Part shown: positions 16,677-25,448 of the stretch, in pieces
Position numbering within the stretch: the stretch's first letter is position 1
Layout of the letters: each line of letters starts with the position of its first letter
DNA from: an uncultured Bacteroidaceae bacterium
Lineage (GTDB): Bacteria > Bacteroidota > Bacteroidia > Bacteroidales > Bacteroidaceae
Direction of reading: 5' to 3'
Assembly: GCA_905234745.1 (NCBI GenBank)
Contig: CAJOJD010000002.1
Location: forward strand, 645-62,551
DNA: 61,907 nt
Program-made: the position numbers and the translations under genes
The notes under the pieces: model-generated
The model's database searches: none
Seen by the model: only the letters and a program-made list of their open reading frames with translations
What the model was told of the DNA's origin: nothing

Positions 16677-17531
16677 ATGCATAAAATTCCCGATTCCTAC
16701 TTTAAAGGCAACATTCTGGCTTGCTACATTCTGCTCATACCTCTGTACGCTTTTTTCTTCCTGATAGGTGCGCGTCCCTATCATCTGGACACTTTCATGA
16801 ACGTAACCCAGGACCAGCTGGCGTTCAGATCGGCCATCATGGCATCAATCGAGGTCGTAGTCGTTCTGATAAGCCGCCTTTCAATGCTGCTCACACGCAG
16901 CAAACGACAGATGAACTACACGGGATTCGTCATTTGGGAACTCCTTGAGGGACTTGCCATAACCATGTTCTGCGCACTGTTCGTTTGGCTCATGGACAAG
17001 CGTACCACCCCTTATATGGAGCTTCTGCCCAAGATGTTCATCATTACATTCTCCATACTGGTATTCCCGTATGTGATAATGGCACTGATATCGGAAATAA
17101 AGGACCGCGACATACGTCTTGCCAAGAACATTGTCACAATTGAGAAATACGCATCGGGACAGATAGGACGCGAGGACAGCACCCTGCCCTTCCTGGATGA
17201 CAAGAAGGCCCTCAAGCTTGCGGTTACCGCCAACGCCATACTCTACGTTGAGGCTGCCGACAATTACGTAAACATCTGCTACCTTAACAATGACAAGCTG
17301 GTAAGATTCCCCCTTCGCAGTTCGATGCGCTCCATAGAACAGATATGCGAGTCAAACAACATAGTCCGCTGTCATCGGTCCTACTACGTGAACCTGCGCA
17401 AGATCAGGGCAATCCAGAAAGGGGCCGACGGACTCTTTGCCGAGCTCACCTACGCTCCCGCGCCGCACATACCCATCTCAACCACCTACTCCGAGACGGT
17501 AACGGGCAAGTTCTCCACATTGGCGCAATAA
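16677..17531 (+). CDS. Membrane-anchored LytTR-family transcriptional regulator
   Basis: A 284-residue protein with about four hydrophobic segments in its first 140 residues (ILACYILLIPLYAFFFLIGA, GLAITMFCALFVWLM, FIITFSILVFPYVIMALI) and a C-terminal LytTR DNA-binding domain from about residue 180 (ILYVEAADNYVNICYL, FPLRSSMRSIEQI, IVRCHRSYYVNLRKIRAI). There is no receiver domain, so it is not a classical response regulator and may sense a membrane or extracellular signal directly. The palindromes upstream suggest autoregulation. It ends against the AraC gene, sharing a strong hairpin. Confidence 0.85.
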   Translation: MHKIPDSYFKGNILACYILLIPLYAFFFLIGARPYHLDTFMNVTQDQLAFRSAIMASIEVVVVLISRLSMLLTRSKRQMNYTGFVIWELLEGLAITMFCALFVWLMDKRTTPYMELLPKMFIITFSILVFPYVIMALISEIKDRDIRLAKNIVTIEKYASGQIGREDSTLPFLDDKKALKLAVTANAILYVEAADNYVNICYLNNDKLVRFPLRSSMRSIEQICESNNIVRCHRSYYVNLRKIRAIQKGADGLFAELTYAPAPHIPISTTYSETVTGKFSTLAQ

Positions 17532-17532
17532 A

Positions 17533-17567
17533 ATAGTACCATTGGGGTCTGACCCCAATGGTACTAT
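17533..17567. terminator. Bidirectional hairpin terminator
   Basis: ATAGTACCATTGGGGTC and GACCCCAATGGTACTAT form a perfect 17-bp stem with almost no loop, between the convergent LytTR and AraC genes. The AraC stop codon (complement of 17564-17566) is inside the stem. No long T-run follows on either side. Confidence 0.7.
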
Positions 17568-18475
17568 TCTTCCCTGTACTGCGTCGGAGTCTGACCGGTG
17601 TGGTTCTTGAAGAACCTGAAAAAGAATGACTGGCTGGGGAAATTGAGTCTGGCCGATATCTCCTTTATCGTCATGTCAGTATGGCGCAGCATGTTCTTGG
17701 CATCGAGAATGAGCAGCTCGCTGAGCCAGTCGGGGACCGAGCGGCCGCTTGCCTCCTTTACAATCTTGGACAGATACTTGGGCGTTACGCACATCTTGTC
17801 GGCATAATAACCCACCAGATGCTCTTTTGCATGGTCAGTTATGGCCAGTTTCATGAACTGCTCCAGCATCTGGCGCTGCCGTGTGGTACGCACGGGAGTC
17901 TCCATATCCTGACGGCGCTTGGAATCGGCCAGGAATCCGGCAAACTGATAGAATACCGATGATACCAGTCCACCTATACTCTCCTTCACGAACTGCGGAT
18001 TGGCTTTTGTAATGTCGAGTGCCAAATTGACATATTTGTGAAGCATTTCGGTCTCATCGGCCGAAAGATGGATACACGGGTCACGCAACACCTCGACCGC
18101 CTCGATGAGGAACTTGCTGGGGTTGATGCCTATATTGGTAATAAAAGAGGTGGAAGCGCAGATCAGAGTCACTCTCAGATTCTGGTCTATCTCATCGGGC
18201 TGGGTCAGTTTCACTATGTTGCCCGGCGTTATCAGCAGCAGAGTACCGGTAGTCAGATGGTAATCGGTCAGGTTGACAGAGCAGTCAACCGATCCTTCGA
18301 CGCAGTATGCAGCCAGGTAACAGTCCACCCTGAAGGGGTAACGCAGATAGGTATATTGGGGCTTCTCCACCAGGCGTGAAATAAAGAAGTCGTCACCTAT
18401 GCCAAGCGATATTCCGGACGGCACCATCTGCTTGATTTTTGAGGGTGTGATGAGCGTTTCTGAATATTTTTCCAT
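17564..18475 (-). CDS. AraC-family transcriptional regulator
   Basis: A 303-residue regulator. The N-terminal part is a cupin-like sensing domain (LITPGNIVKLTQ). The C-terminal 100 residues are two helix-turn-helix units: HLVGYYADKMCVTPKYLSKI and MTIKEISARLNFPSQSFFFR followed by FKNHTGQTPTQYR, the AraC signature. It is divergent from the TolC/HlyD/ABC-2 efflux operon and probably controls it, as is common for such pairs in Bacteroidetes. Confidence 0.9.
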   Translation of the reverse strand: MEKYSETLITPSKIKQMVPSGISLGIGDDFFISRLVEKPQYTYLRYPFRVDCYLAAYCVEGSVDCSVNLTDYHLTTGTLLLITPGNIVKLTQPDEIDQNLRVTLICASTSFITNIGINPSKFLIEAVEVLRDPCIHLSADETEMLHKYVNLALDITKANPQFVKESIGGLVSSVFYQFAGFLADSKRRQDMETPVRTTRQRQMLEQFMKLAITDHAKEHLVGYYADKMCVTPKYLSKIVKEASGRSVPDWLSELLILDAKNMLRHTDMTIKEISARLNFPSQSFFFRFFKNHTGQTPTQYREE

Positions 18476-18650
18476 CTCTTATGTCTTAATTTTGAGCCAA
18501 AAGTAATATGTTTTTATGGAATATAATACCTATTTGTTGGTAATTTCAACCAAAAGATACAAAGAGTGATTAAAAAGATTGCTTTCGGACCATGGAACGG
18601 CACTAATTTTGCAGTGCAATTTGAAAACGGAAAAAACAATACAAAAAGAT
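18476..18650. promoter_or_regulatory. Divergent promoter region of araC-type gene and efflux operon
   Basis: For the rightward operon TAATTTTG at 18604-18611 fits the -7 consensus, with TTGC 21 bases upstream (18579-18582) as a weak -33. For the leftward gene, TACTTTTG lies on the minus strand near 18500. A short inverted repeat TTGGT/ACCAA (18537-18541 and 18549-18553) lies between them and could bind the AraC protein. The region from the -7 box to 18650 appears to be a leader of about 35 nt. Confidence 0.5.
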
Positions 18651-20153
18651 ATGAGACACAACAATCGGATTCTGATTACGGTCTGCACCTTATTAATGGT
18701 CGTTACGGGCGCAACAAATGCCCAGACCGTTCTTACGCTTGATGAGTGCAGGTCAATGGCACTGGAAAACAACAGCCAGTCCAAGATTGCACAGGAGAAG
18801 GTAGCCGCCGCCGAGTATGACAGCAAGACGGCATTCGCAAACTACCTGCCCAAGGTATCCGCCATGGGACTCTACATGCACAACAGTGAAAACATCAACC
18901 TGGCCACCGAGGACCAGCGCAACACCCTGTCCGGTATGGGAACATCTCTTACATCGGGCATACAGAGCTCGCTCATGACCGATCCTCAGTTCCTGAATCT
19001 TTACATGAACGACGCCACCGTAAAGAACACCGTAAACTATCTTGTACAGAAGATGTCGGCGGCCGATGTAGAAGGCGCGCTCAACCAGTTGGGCCAGGAC
19101 ATGTCAAATGACCTGACACTGGACATCCAGAATGTTTACGCAGGTGTGATTACGATCGAGGAGCCCATCTATGTGGGCGGCAAGATACGCGCATATAATA
19201 AGGTGGCCGCCTACGCCAAGGAGCTGGCCCTGACCCAGTTGAGCGGTGAGGACCAGAAGGTTATCGTGACAGTCGACGAGGCCTACTGGCAGATCGTATC
19301 GGTCGCAAACAAGCTGCGTCTGACCGAGCAGTATGTGGACCTGCTCCGCCAGATGGACCAGAACGTCGAGATAATGAAACAGGAGGGCGTTGCAACCGCA
19401 TCGGACCAACTCTCCGTAAGAGTAAAACTGAATGAGGCCGAGATGAGTCAGATCAAGGCCCAGAACGGTCTGGCACTCTCCAAGATGCTGCTCTGCCAGC
19501 TTTGCGGAATGCCGCTTGACAGCGAAATAATGCTTCAGGACGAATTGAACGAGACCCTGGATATCCCGACCGACACTGTCACCTATACCCAGGAGGATCT
19601 GTACGAAAACCGTCCCGAACTCAAAAGCCTGGAACTGGCAGTCAACATGTATGACATGAAATCCCGCATAGTACGTGCCGATTACCTGCCTACCGTTGCT
19701 CTCATGGGCAATTATCTGGTTACAAACCCGTCGGCCAGCAACGGATTCAGCAACGATTTCCACGGAATGTGGAACGTAGGCGTAGTCGCAAAGATTCCGG
19801 TATTCCACTTTGGCGAGGGCGCCAACAAGTACCGCAGGGCAAAATCGGACGTAATACTTACACAATATCAGCTGGAGGATGCCCGCGGCAAGGTTTCGCT
19901 TCAGGTAAACCAGTACGAGAAGAAGATTGACGAGGCCGATTCCCGATTGGCAATGGCCCTCAAGAACATGGAGAACGCCGAGGAGAACCTGCGAATAGCC
20001 AACATAGGATTCCAGGAGGGTGTGGTCGAGTCGCAGCTTGTGCTGGCCGCTCAGACCGCATGGCTCAAGGCCCACTCCGAAGAGATAGACGCCCGCATAG
20101 ACCGCATCATGGCTACTGTCTATCTGCGTCAGGCAACAGGACAACTCAAATAA
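18651..20153 (+). CDS. TolC-family outer-membrane efflux protein
   Basis: An outer-membrane channel of about 500 residues. The start at ATG 18651 (MRHNNRILITVCTLLMVV) gives a proper signal peptide ending ATNAQ. A further upstream ATG at 18579 would put the promoter inside the gene. LTLDECRSMALENN is the usual TolC start. The long coiled-coil helices hold VDEAYWQIVSVANKLRLTEQ and the second repeat has ENRPELKSLELAVNMYDMKS and GKVSLQVNQYEKKIDEAD. It opens an operon with an HlyD-type adaptor and two ABC-2 permeases, forming a tripartite exporter. Confidence 0.93.
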   Translation: MRHNNRILITVCTLLMVVTGATNAQTVLTLDECRSMALENNSQSKIAQEKVAAAEYDSKTAFANYLPKVSAMGLYMHNSENINLATEDQRNTLSGMGTSLTSGIQSSLMTDPQFLNLYMNDATVKNTVNYLVQKMSAADVEGALNQLGQDMSNDLTLDIQNVYAGVITIEEPIYVGGKIRAYNKVAAYAKELALTQLSGEDQKVIVTVDEAYWQIVSVANKLRLTEQYVDLLRQMDQNVEIMKQEGVATASDQLSVRVKLNEAEMSQIKAQNGLALSKMLLCQLCGMPLDSEIMLQDELNETLDIPTDTVTYTQEDLYENRPELKSLELAVNMYDMKSRIVRADYLPTVALMGNYLVTNPSASNGFSNDFHGMWNVGVVAKIPVFHFGEGANKYRRAKSDVILTQYQLEDARGKVSLQVNQYEKKIDEADSRLAMALKNMENAEENLRIANIGFQEGVVESQLVLAAQTAWLKAHSEEIDARIDRIMATVYLRQATGQLK

Positions 20154-20186
20154 TTCAATTGCAGAAAACGATAAAAACATAAAGAT

Positions 20187-21179
20187 ATGGACAACAAGAC
20201 ACAAAAAATGAACATTGCGCTGTCATTGACGGCATTCTTTGTTGTAGTGGTAATTGTGTGCGCGGTTGGTATCTACACCTTCAACCATCGTGTTCCTGAA
20301 ATTGTTCAGGGCCAGGCCGAGGTAAGCGAATACCGCGTGTCAAGTAAAGTTCCCGGTCGTATTCTCAAGATCATGGTACAGGAGGGACAGATGGTACATG
20401 CAGGCGATACACTTGCCATACTTGATACTCCCGATATCAACGCCAAGCAGGCCCAGGCCGAGGCAGTACTGAGTGCCGCCACCGCCCAGAACGCAAAGGC
20501 ACAGAAGGGTGCCCGCGAAGAGCAGATACAGGGCGCATATGAGATCTGGCAGAAAGCCAAGGCCGGACTGGAGATTTATGAAAAGTCATACCGCCGTGTA
20601 GAGAACCTCTTTGCACAGGGTGTTGTAAGCGAGCAGAAACGTGATGAGGCAAAGGCTCAGTACGATGCCGCCGCTGCAACCGAGAGAGCAGCAAAGTCAC
20701 AGTACGATATGGCCGTGAACGGAGCCGAGGAGGAGGTCAAGGAGATGGCAGCAGCCCAGATGCGTCAGGCCGAGGGCGTGGTTGCCGAGGTCAACTCATA
20801 TATCGACGAGACCGTACTTACCGCAACGCTTGACGGTGAGGTAAGCGAGATATTCCCAATGGTTGGCGAACTGGTCGGTACAGGTGCTCCCATAATGAAC
20901 ATAGCCGTAATGGAGGATATGTGGGTATCGTTCAATGTCCGTGAGGACCTGCTGCAGGATCTGACCATGGGTGCAGTGCGTGACGCTTTTGTCCCGGCAT
21001 TGGACAAAACTGTCCCGGTCAAGGTCACATATATCCGTGACCTGGGTTCTTATGCCGCATGGAAGGCAACCAAGGCCAACGGCCAGTATGACCTCAAGAC
21101 TTTCGAGGTACGCGCCGTTCCTCAGGAGACAGTTGAGAACCTGCGTCCCGGAATGACAGTTATCATAAACAGGGAGTAA
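20187..21179 (+). CDS. HlyD/EmrA-type membrane fusion protein
   Basis: A 330-residue periplasmic adaptor with one N-terminal membrane helix (IALSLTAFFVVVVIVCAVGI). Its biotinyl-lipoyl-like half motifs are YRVSSKVPGRILKIMVQEGQ with GDTLAILDTPDI, and ATLDGEVSEIFPMVGELVG. An alpha-helical hairpin rich in Ala, Glu and Lys lies between them (about residues 80-200). It links inner-membrane ABC-2 permeases to the TolC channel. It follows the TolC gene by 33 nt and precedes the permease by 2 nt. Confidence 0.93.
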   Translation: MDNKTQKMNIALSLTAFFVVVVIVCAVGIYTFNHRVPEIVQGQAEVSEYRVSSKVPGRILKIMVQEGQMVHAGDTLAILDTPDINAKQAQAEAVLSAATAQNAKAQKGAREEQIQGAYEIWQKAKAGLEIYEKSYRRVENLFAQGVVSEQKRDEAKAQYDAAAATERAAKSQYDMAVNGAEEEVKEMAAAQMRQAEGVVAEVNSYIDETVLTATLDGEVSEIFPMVGELVGTGAPIMNIAVMEDMWVSFNVREDLLQDLTMGAVRDAFVPALDKTVPVKVTYIRDLGSYAAWKATKANGQYDLKTFEVRAVPQETVENLRPGMTVIINRE

Positions 21180-21181
21180 TC

Positions 21182-22354
21182 ATGGCAAACAAAAAGCAAG
21201 GATTTCTGGCAATAGTGAGACGTGAGATACTGCGTATGCAGTCACGTCCGCTGTATGGGCTGAGCATGATCTTTGCGCCGCTGTTCTGCTTTGTCTTCTT
21301 TACCACGCTCATGAATGAGGGTCTGCCGCAAAGCCTTCCTGCAGGTGTGGTAGATGAGGACAACACAACGGTTTCAAGGTCCATCCTTAGAAACCTGGAC
21401 TCATATCAGCAGACAGAAATCATTAAGCAGTACTCCAGTTTTGCCGAGGCCCGCGAGGCCATGCAGAGGAACGAGATTTACGGATTCTTCTACATACCCA
21501 AAGGCACCGAGCTCAAGGCTTCAAGCCAGCAGCAGCCTGTAATATCCATCTACACCAACGCCACATACCTTATACCTTCATCACTGCTTTACCGCGACAT
21601 GAAGACGATGGCCGTGATGGCAGCGGCTGCAGTTGGACGTGAGGTCCTGTTTGCAAAGGGCGCCAACCTGGACCAGGCAATGGGATTTCTGCAGCCCATT
21701 CAGATGGACATGCACCCCATAGGCAACCCCTGGCTCAACTATAACGTCTATCTGAGCAACACCATGCTGCCTGCCGTTCTGGCTCTTATGATACTGATGG
21801 TGACCTGTTTCAGCATCCATACCGAACTCAAGGACGGGACCGCTGGAGAGTGGCTCCAAATGGCCGATGACAACATACTCAAGGCCGTGAGCGCCAAACT
21901 GTTCCCGCAGACCATGTTGTTCTCACTGATGGCACTCATCTATCTGGTGCTTATATACGGATATCTGCAATTCCCGGCACACAACGGATTCTGGCCCATG
22001 TTTCTGGCAGCCGAACTGCTCATCCTGGCATCGCAGGGATTTGCCGTGTTCATTGCATCGGCCATACCCTCACTGCGCTGGTCACTGAGCCTGTGCACCC
22101 TGTGGGGCGTGCTCTCCATACCTATCAGCGGATTCTCATTCCCGGTAATGGGTATGCCGGCCGCGCTCCAGGCCATGTCATACCTGTTCCCGCTGCGCTA
22201 CTATTTCCTCATTTATGTGGATCAGGCGCTCAACGGAATCCCCATGGTCTATTCGGCATGGTTCTATACCGCCCTCGTGGCGTTTCTCATATTGCCGCTC
22301 TTGGACATAAGCCTGCTGCGCAAGGCGGCTCACGAATATGCTTATCTACCTTAA
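21182..22354 (+). CDS. ABC-2 type export permease, first copy
   Basis: A 390-residue inner-membrane permease of the YhhJ/YbhS type. A first membrane helix (LSMIFAPLFCFVFFTTLMN) is followed by a periplasmic domain (PAGVVDEDNTTVSRSILRNL, YGFFYIPKGTELKASS) and about five C-terminal helices (LPAVLALMILMVTCFSI, PISGFSFPVMGMPAALQA). The substrate is unknown. The pair of permeases has no ATP-binding subunit in this operon. Confidence 0.9.
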   Translation: MANKKQGFLAIVRREILRMQSRPLYGLSMIFAPLFCFVFFTTLMNEGLPQSLPAGVVDEDNTTVSRSILRNLDSYQQTEIIKQYSSFAEAREAMQRNEIYGFFYIPKGTELKASSQQQPVISIYTNATYLIPSSLLYRDMKTMAVMAAAAVGREVLFAKGANLDQAMGFLQPIQMDMHPIGNPWLNYNVYLSNTMLPAVLALMILMVTCFSIHTELKDGTAGEWLQMADDNILKAVSAKLFPQTMLFSLMALIYLVLIYGYLQFPAHNGFWPMFLAAELLILASQGFAVFIASAIPSLRWSLSLCTLWGVLSIPISGFSFPVMGMPAALQAMSYLFPLRYYFLIYVDQALNGIPMVYSAWFYTALVAFLILPLLDISLLRKAAHEYAYLP

Positions 22355-22366
22355 AAACAAGACTGT

Positions 22367-23632
22367 ATGTGGATAAAAGATATGCTCGATGTGTGTGGTA
22401 AGGAACTCCGCAAGACAGTGTCCGATGTGGGCGTGCTGGTGTTCTTCATAGTGGTGCCGCTGCTGTACCCGCTGCTGTACGCCTATCTGTACGGCCGCGA
22501 GACGGTGCGCGAGGTTCCCGTTGTAGCCGTGGATGACTGCCGCAGCACTACCAGCCGCGAGTTCCTGCGCAAATGCGACGCCACCCCTGACCTTAAGATT
22601 GTATCCTATTGCGCCGATATGGAGGAGGCCCGTAACGTAATCCATAACCATAAGGCATACGGAATAATCCAGATTCCGCGTGAGTTGGACAAGACTTTGG
22701 CCGATGGGCACCAGGCTACCATAAACCTGTACTGCGACATGAGCGGCCTGCTCTACTACAAGGCCATGCTGAGCGGATGCACCATGGTATCGCTCGATAT
22801 GAACCGCGACATCCAGATGGTACGTCTGTCAGGTATGTCGGACCGCGAGAAAGAGGTCATGACCATGCCTATCGAGAACGAGTACGTGACCATGTTCAAC
22901 CCGGCAAACGGATTCCAGGCCTTCCTTATACCGGCAGTCCTGATCCTGGTACTACAGCAGACTCTTGTGCTTGGCGTTGCCATGATGGCCGGAACTGAGC
23001 ATGAGCGCCGCCGCAAAGGTGAACTGATCCTGGGCGACGAGTACTCCAACCCCATAACCGTGCTTGGCGGCAAGGCACTGGCCTACCTGCTGGTTTACGG
23101 ATTCACCGCCACTTACGTGCTTTGCGTAGTACCCTGGCTGTTCAACATGCCGCAACTGTGGCAACTGCCCACCCTGGTGGCATTCATAGTTCCGTTCCTG
23201 CTGGCAAGCATCTTCTTTGCCATCAGTATCTCTTTCTTTGTAAGAGACAGGGAATCCTGTTTCCTGCTGTTCGTGTTCGTATCGGTCCCCCTGATATTCA
23301 TGAGCGGTATCTCCTGGCCTACCTCCAACATGCCTACATTCTGGAGGTTCCTGGCACAGATATTCCCGTCAACGCAGGCCGTCAACGGATTTGCCCGCAT
23401 AGGTACCGCAGGAGCATTGCTGCAGGACGTACGTTATGAATCAATAGCCCTCTGGATCCAGACCGCCGTCTATTTCATGACTTCGCTGTTCATCTACGAG
23501 CGTCTGTACCGCTCCGAGAAGATGCCGGGCGTGGAGTTCGTCATCGCCATGCGCACCCGCATGCGCAAAGAGATGCGTGAAGTTGAACGCGACCTCAAGG
23601 TCGTTCGCCGCAAAATCAAATCCAAATTGTGA
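22367..23632 (+). CDS. ABC-2 type export permease, second copy
   Basis: A 421-residue permease homologous in layout to the preceding one: helix VLVFFIVVPLLYPLLYAYLY, periplasmic domain (PVVAVDDCRSTTSREFLRKC, KAYGIIQIPRELDKTLAD), then C-terminal helices with FVSVPLIFMSGISWPTSNMP and IFPSTQAVNGFARIG. The C-terminus is a basic cytoplasmic tail (RTRMRKEMREVERDLKVVRR). It is the last gene of the efflux operon and ends 7 bp before a 142-bp palindromic element. Confidence 0.9.
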   Translation: MWIKDMLDVCGKELRKTVSDVGVLVFFIVVPLLYPLLYAYLYGRETVREVPVVAVDDCRSTTSREFLRKCDATPDLKIVSYCADMEEARNVIHNHKAYGIIQIPRELDKTLADGHQATINLYCDMSGLLYYKAMLSGCTMVSLDMNRDIQMVRLSGMSDREKEVMTMPIENEYVTMFNPANGFQAFLIPAVLILVLQQTLVLGVAMMAGTEHERRRKGELILGDEYSNPITVLGGKALAYLLVYGFTATYVLCVVPWLFNMPQLWQLPTLVAFIVPFLLASIFFAISISFFVRDRESCFLLFVFVSVPLIFMSGISWPTSNMPTFWRFLAQIFPSTQAVNGFARIGTAGALLQDVRYESIALWIQTAVYFMTSLFIYERLYRSEKMPGVEFVIAMRTRMRKEMREVERDLKVVRRKIKSKL

Positions 23633-23639
23633 TTTTTCT

Positions 23640-23781
23640 CGCCAAAGTGTCCCACACCAACCCGCGTCAGAACGTATTCTGAGCGGGATGCGTGTGGGAC
23701 ATCGGCTTTCTGAGGGGGTGTGTAACACAATGAACCCCACTACAAGACTTATGGTGGGGTTCGTTGTGGGACACTTTGGCG
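23640..23781. repeat. 142-bp palindromic intergenic element, copy A
   Basis: The ends CGCCAAAGTGTCCCACAC (23640-23657) and GTTGTGGGACACTTTGGCG (23763-23781) are inverted repeats. Inside are a second GTGTGGGACA and two sub-palindromes, AGAACGTATTCT (23670-23681) and a CCCCAC...GTGGGG stem (23735-23760). A related element of the same length lies at 27659-27800. Both lie between convergent genes and may terminate both. No protein is encoded. Confidence 0.85.
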
Positions 23782-23799
23782 GGAATAACCCGCAAATGC

Positions 23800-24324
23800 T
23801 TACTTCACTTTCCAGACGTCAAGGGTGATGCCGCCACCGGCGCCGCCAAAGCCGGGCTGGCAGAGGAAGAGGCACTCGTTCATCCAGGCGTACTTGCTGT
23901 CCTTGGGAGCCTCGAACTTGGGGGCGCAGCGGAAATACATGCCGCCCTGGCCGCCCATCTTGATGATACCGTTGTTGCGAACGTGGATGGTTACGCCGTC
24001 ATCGGTGCGGATGCAGTAGATTGCCTCAACTTCATTGCGGCCGTCAACTGCGAGCTGGTAATCGGCTCCGCCGGGAAGAACCTCTCCCTTGATATCGGGA
24101 CCCTCGAATGTGCCGCCGGTGATAGGTATGATGGTACGTGTGCCCTTGCCGTTGTTGCCCGATGAATAGGCCTGGCCCAGGGTTACGTTAAGGCGTACTA
24201 CGTATTCAAGCTCGGGAGCCTTGGGCTCGCCACCCTGCTGTTGGGGTGCGCCGAAACCGAACTGTGCGTTTGCATTCACTGAAAAGAGAGCCATTACGGC
24301 TGCTGCGAAAAGGATTTTCTTCAT
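23800..24324 (-). CDS. Secreted DUF3237-like protein
   Basis: A 174-residue exported protein. I start it at ATG 24324 so that it opens with the signal peptide MKKILFAAAVMALFSVNANAQ; a longer frame upstream adds no signal-like sequence. The mature part has LEYVVRLNVTLGQAY, GGTFEGPDIKGEVLPGGADY and IRTDDGVTIHVRNNGI, the pattern I associate with DUF3237 beta-barrel proteins of unknown function. It is divergent from the FecCD permease operon, which includes a secreted esterase, so a joint role in an extracellular process is possible but not shown. Confidence 0.75.
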   Translation of the reverse strand: MKKILFAAAVMALFSVNANAQFGFGAPQQQGGEPKAPELEYVVRLNVTLGQAYSSGNNGKGTRTIIPITGGTFEGPDIKGEVLPGGADYQLAVDGRNEVEAIYCIRTDDGVTIHVRNNGIIKMGGQGGMYFRCAPKFEAPKDSKYAWMNECLFLCQPGFGGAGGGITLDVWKVK

Positions 24325-24384
24325 TGTTGTAAGTATTAATTGTGTAACAAATTCCGAATTGGGCCGAAAGTTAGACATTATTTT

Positions 24385-24392
24385 TAAATTTG
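24385..24392 (+). promoter_or_regulatory. Candidate -7 element for the permease-esterase operon
   Basis: TAAATTTG fits TAnnTTTG and lies 20 bases before the ATG at 24412, giving a very short leader. No TTTG lies at the -33 distance. Confidence 0.4.
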
Positions 24393-24411
24393 TGGCCATA
24401 AACCTGAGAGT

Positions 24412-25446
24412 ATGGCTGGAGATAAAAGGAAACCGATATCAATTTCAATTATACTTGTTGCGGCAACTCTGATGCTGTTCTTTCTGAACCTGTGCTGGGG
24501 TACCGTACATATCCCGTTCAGGGATGTGATTGCATCGCTTACGGGTAGCGGGGCAAGCCGTGAGAGCTGGGATTTCATAATTCTCGAGTCACGTCTGCCG
24601 GCTGCAATAACCGCACTGCTCGCAGGTGCATCGCTGGCTGCATCAGGACTTATGCTGCAGACGGCTTTCCGCAATCCTCTGGCCGGTCCGGACATTCTGG
24701 GAATTAACGGAGGTGCCGGTCTGGGCGTGGCTCTGGTCATGCTGCTGTTCGGCGGTAACCTGACAATGGGCAACCTTACCCTGGGCGGTTCCGTATCGGT
24801 CATAATCGGTGCGTTTGCAGGTGCTCTGGCGGTGACTGCGCTGGTGCTCTATCTGTCAACCAAACTCAAGAATCCGGTCATGCTGCTCATTATGGGTATC
24901 ATGGTGAGTTATCTGGCATCGGCCATTATCTCCTTGCTCAACTTTTTCTCAACGGCCGAGGGCGTACACTCCTACACCATGTGGGGCATGGGTAACTTTG
25001 GCGGTGTTTCGCTTGGACAGCTGCCGCTCTACTGCATGGTAGTGGCTCTGGGGCTGTTCATTGCAGTGTCGCTCATCAAACCGCTCAACGCGCTGCTGCT
25101 GGGCGATATGTATGCCGAGAATCTGGGTATCAACATTTTACGCACCCGCAACTGGCTGCTGCTATCAACCAGTCTGCTGGTGGCTATCATCACGGCTTAC
25201 TGCGGACCGGTGTCGTTCATCGGACTGGCTGTACCGCATATCGGACGCATCATGCTGCAGTCCAGCAACCATCGCAGCCTTATGCCGGTGACAATTCTTA
25301 CAGGTGCTGTAGTTGCGCTGCTGTGCAACGTGCTCAGTTCCATTCCCGGCAACCGCGGACTGATTCCGCTCAATGCCATCACGCCCGCCATCGGTGCTCC
25401 GGTAATCCTTTACGTGCTATTAAAAAACAGACATAACCAATTGTAA
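24412..25446 (+). CDS. FecCD/BtuC-family ABC transporter permease
   Basis: A 344-residue, about ten-helix inner-membrane permease for iron-siderophore or cobalamin uptake. The family motifs are RLPAAITALLAGASLAASGL, QTAFRNPLAGPDILGINGGA, the coupling-helix region AENLGINILRTRNW, and GPVSFIGLAVPHIGRIM near the C-terminus. No ATPase or binding protein gene is adjacent. It could pair with BtuF from 14926, but the following esterase would instead fit a ferric-siderophore system. Substrate not assigned. Confidence 0.9.
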   Translation: MAGDKRKPISISIILVAATLMLFFLNLCWGTVHIPFRDVIASLTGSGASRESWDFIILESRLPAAITALLAGASLAASGLMLQTAFRNPLAGPDILGINGGAGLGVALVMLLFGGNLTMGNLTLGGSVSVIIGAFAGALAVTALVLYLSTKLKNPVMLLIMGIMVSYLASAIISLLNFFSTAEGVHSYTMWGMGNFGGVSLGQLPLYCMVVALGLFIAVSLIKPLNALLLGDMYAENLGINILRTRNWLLLSTSLLVAIITAYCGPVSFIGLAVPHIGRIMLQSSNHRSLMPVTILTGAVVALLCNVLSSIPGNRGLIPLNAITPAIGAPVILYVLLKNRHNQL

Positions 25447-25448
25447 TT

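Noticed and set aside
19104-20204. Minus-strand 366-codon frame opposite the TolC gene
   Set aside because: It is antisense to a well-conserved TolC protein and lacks a promoter or recognisable motif.
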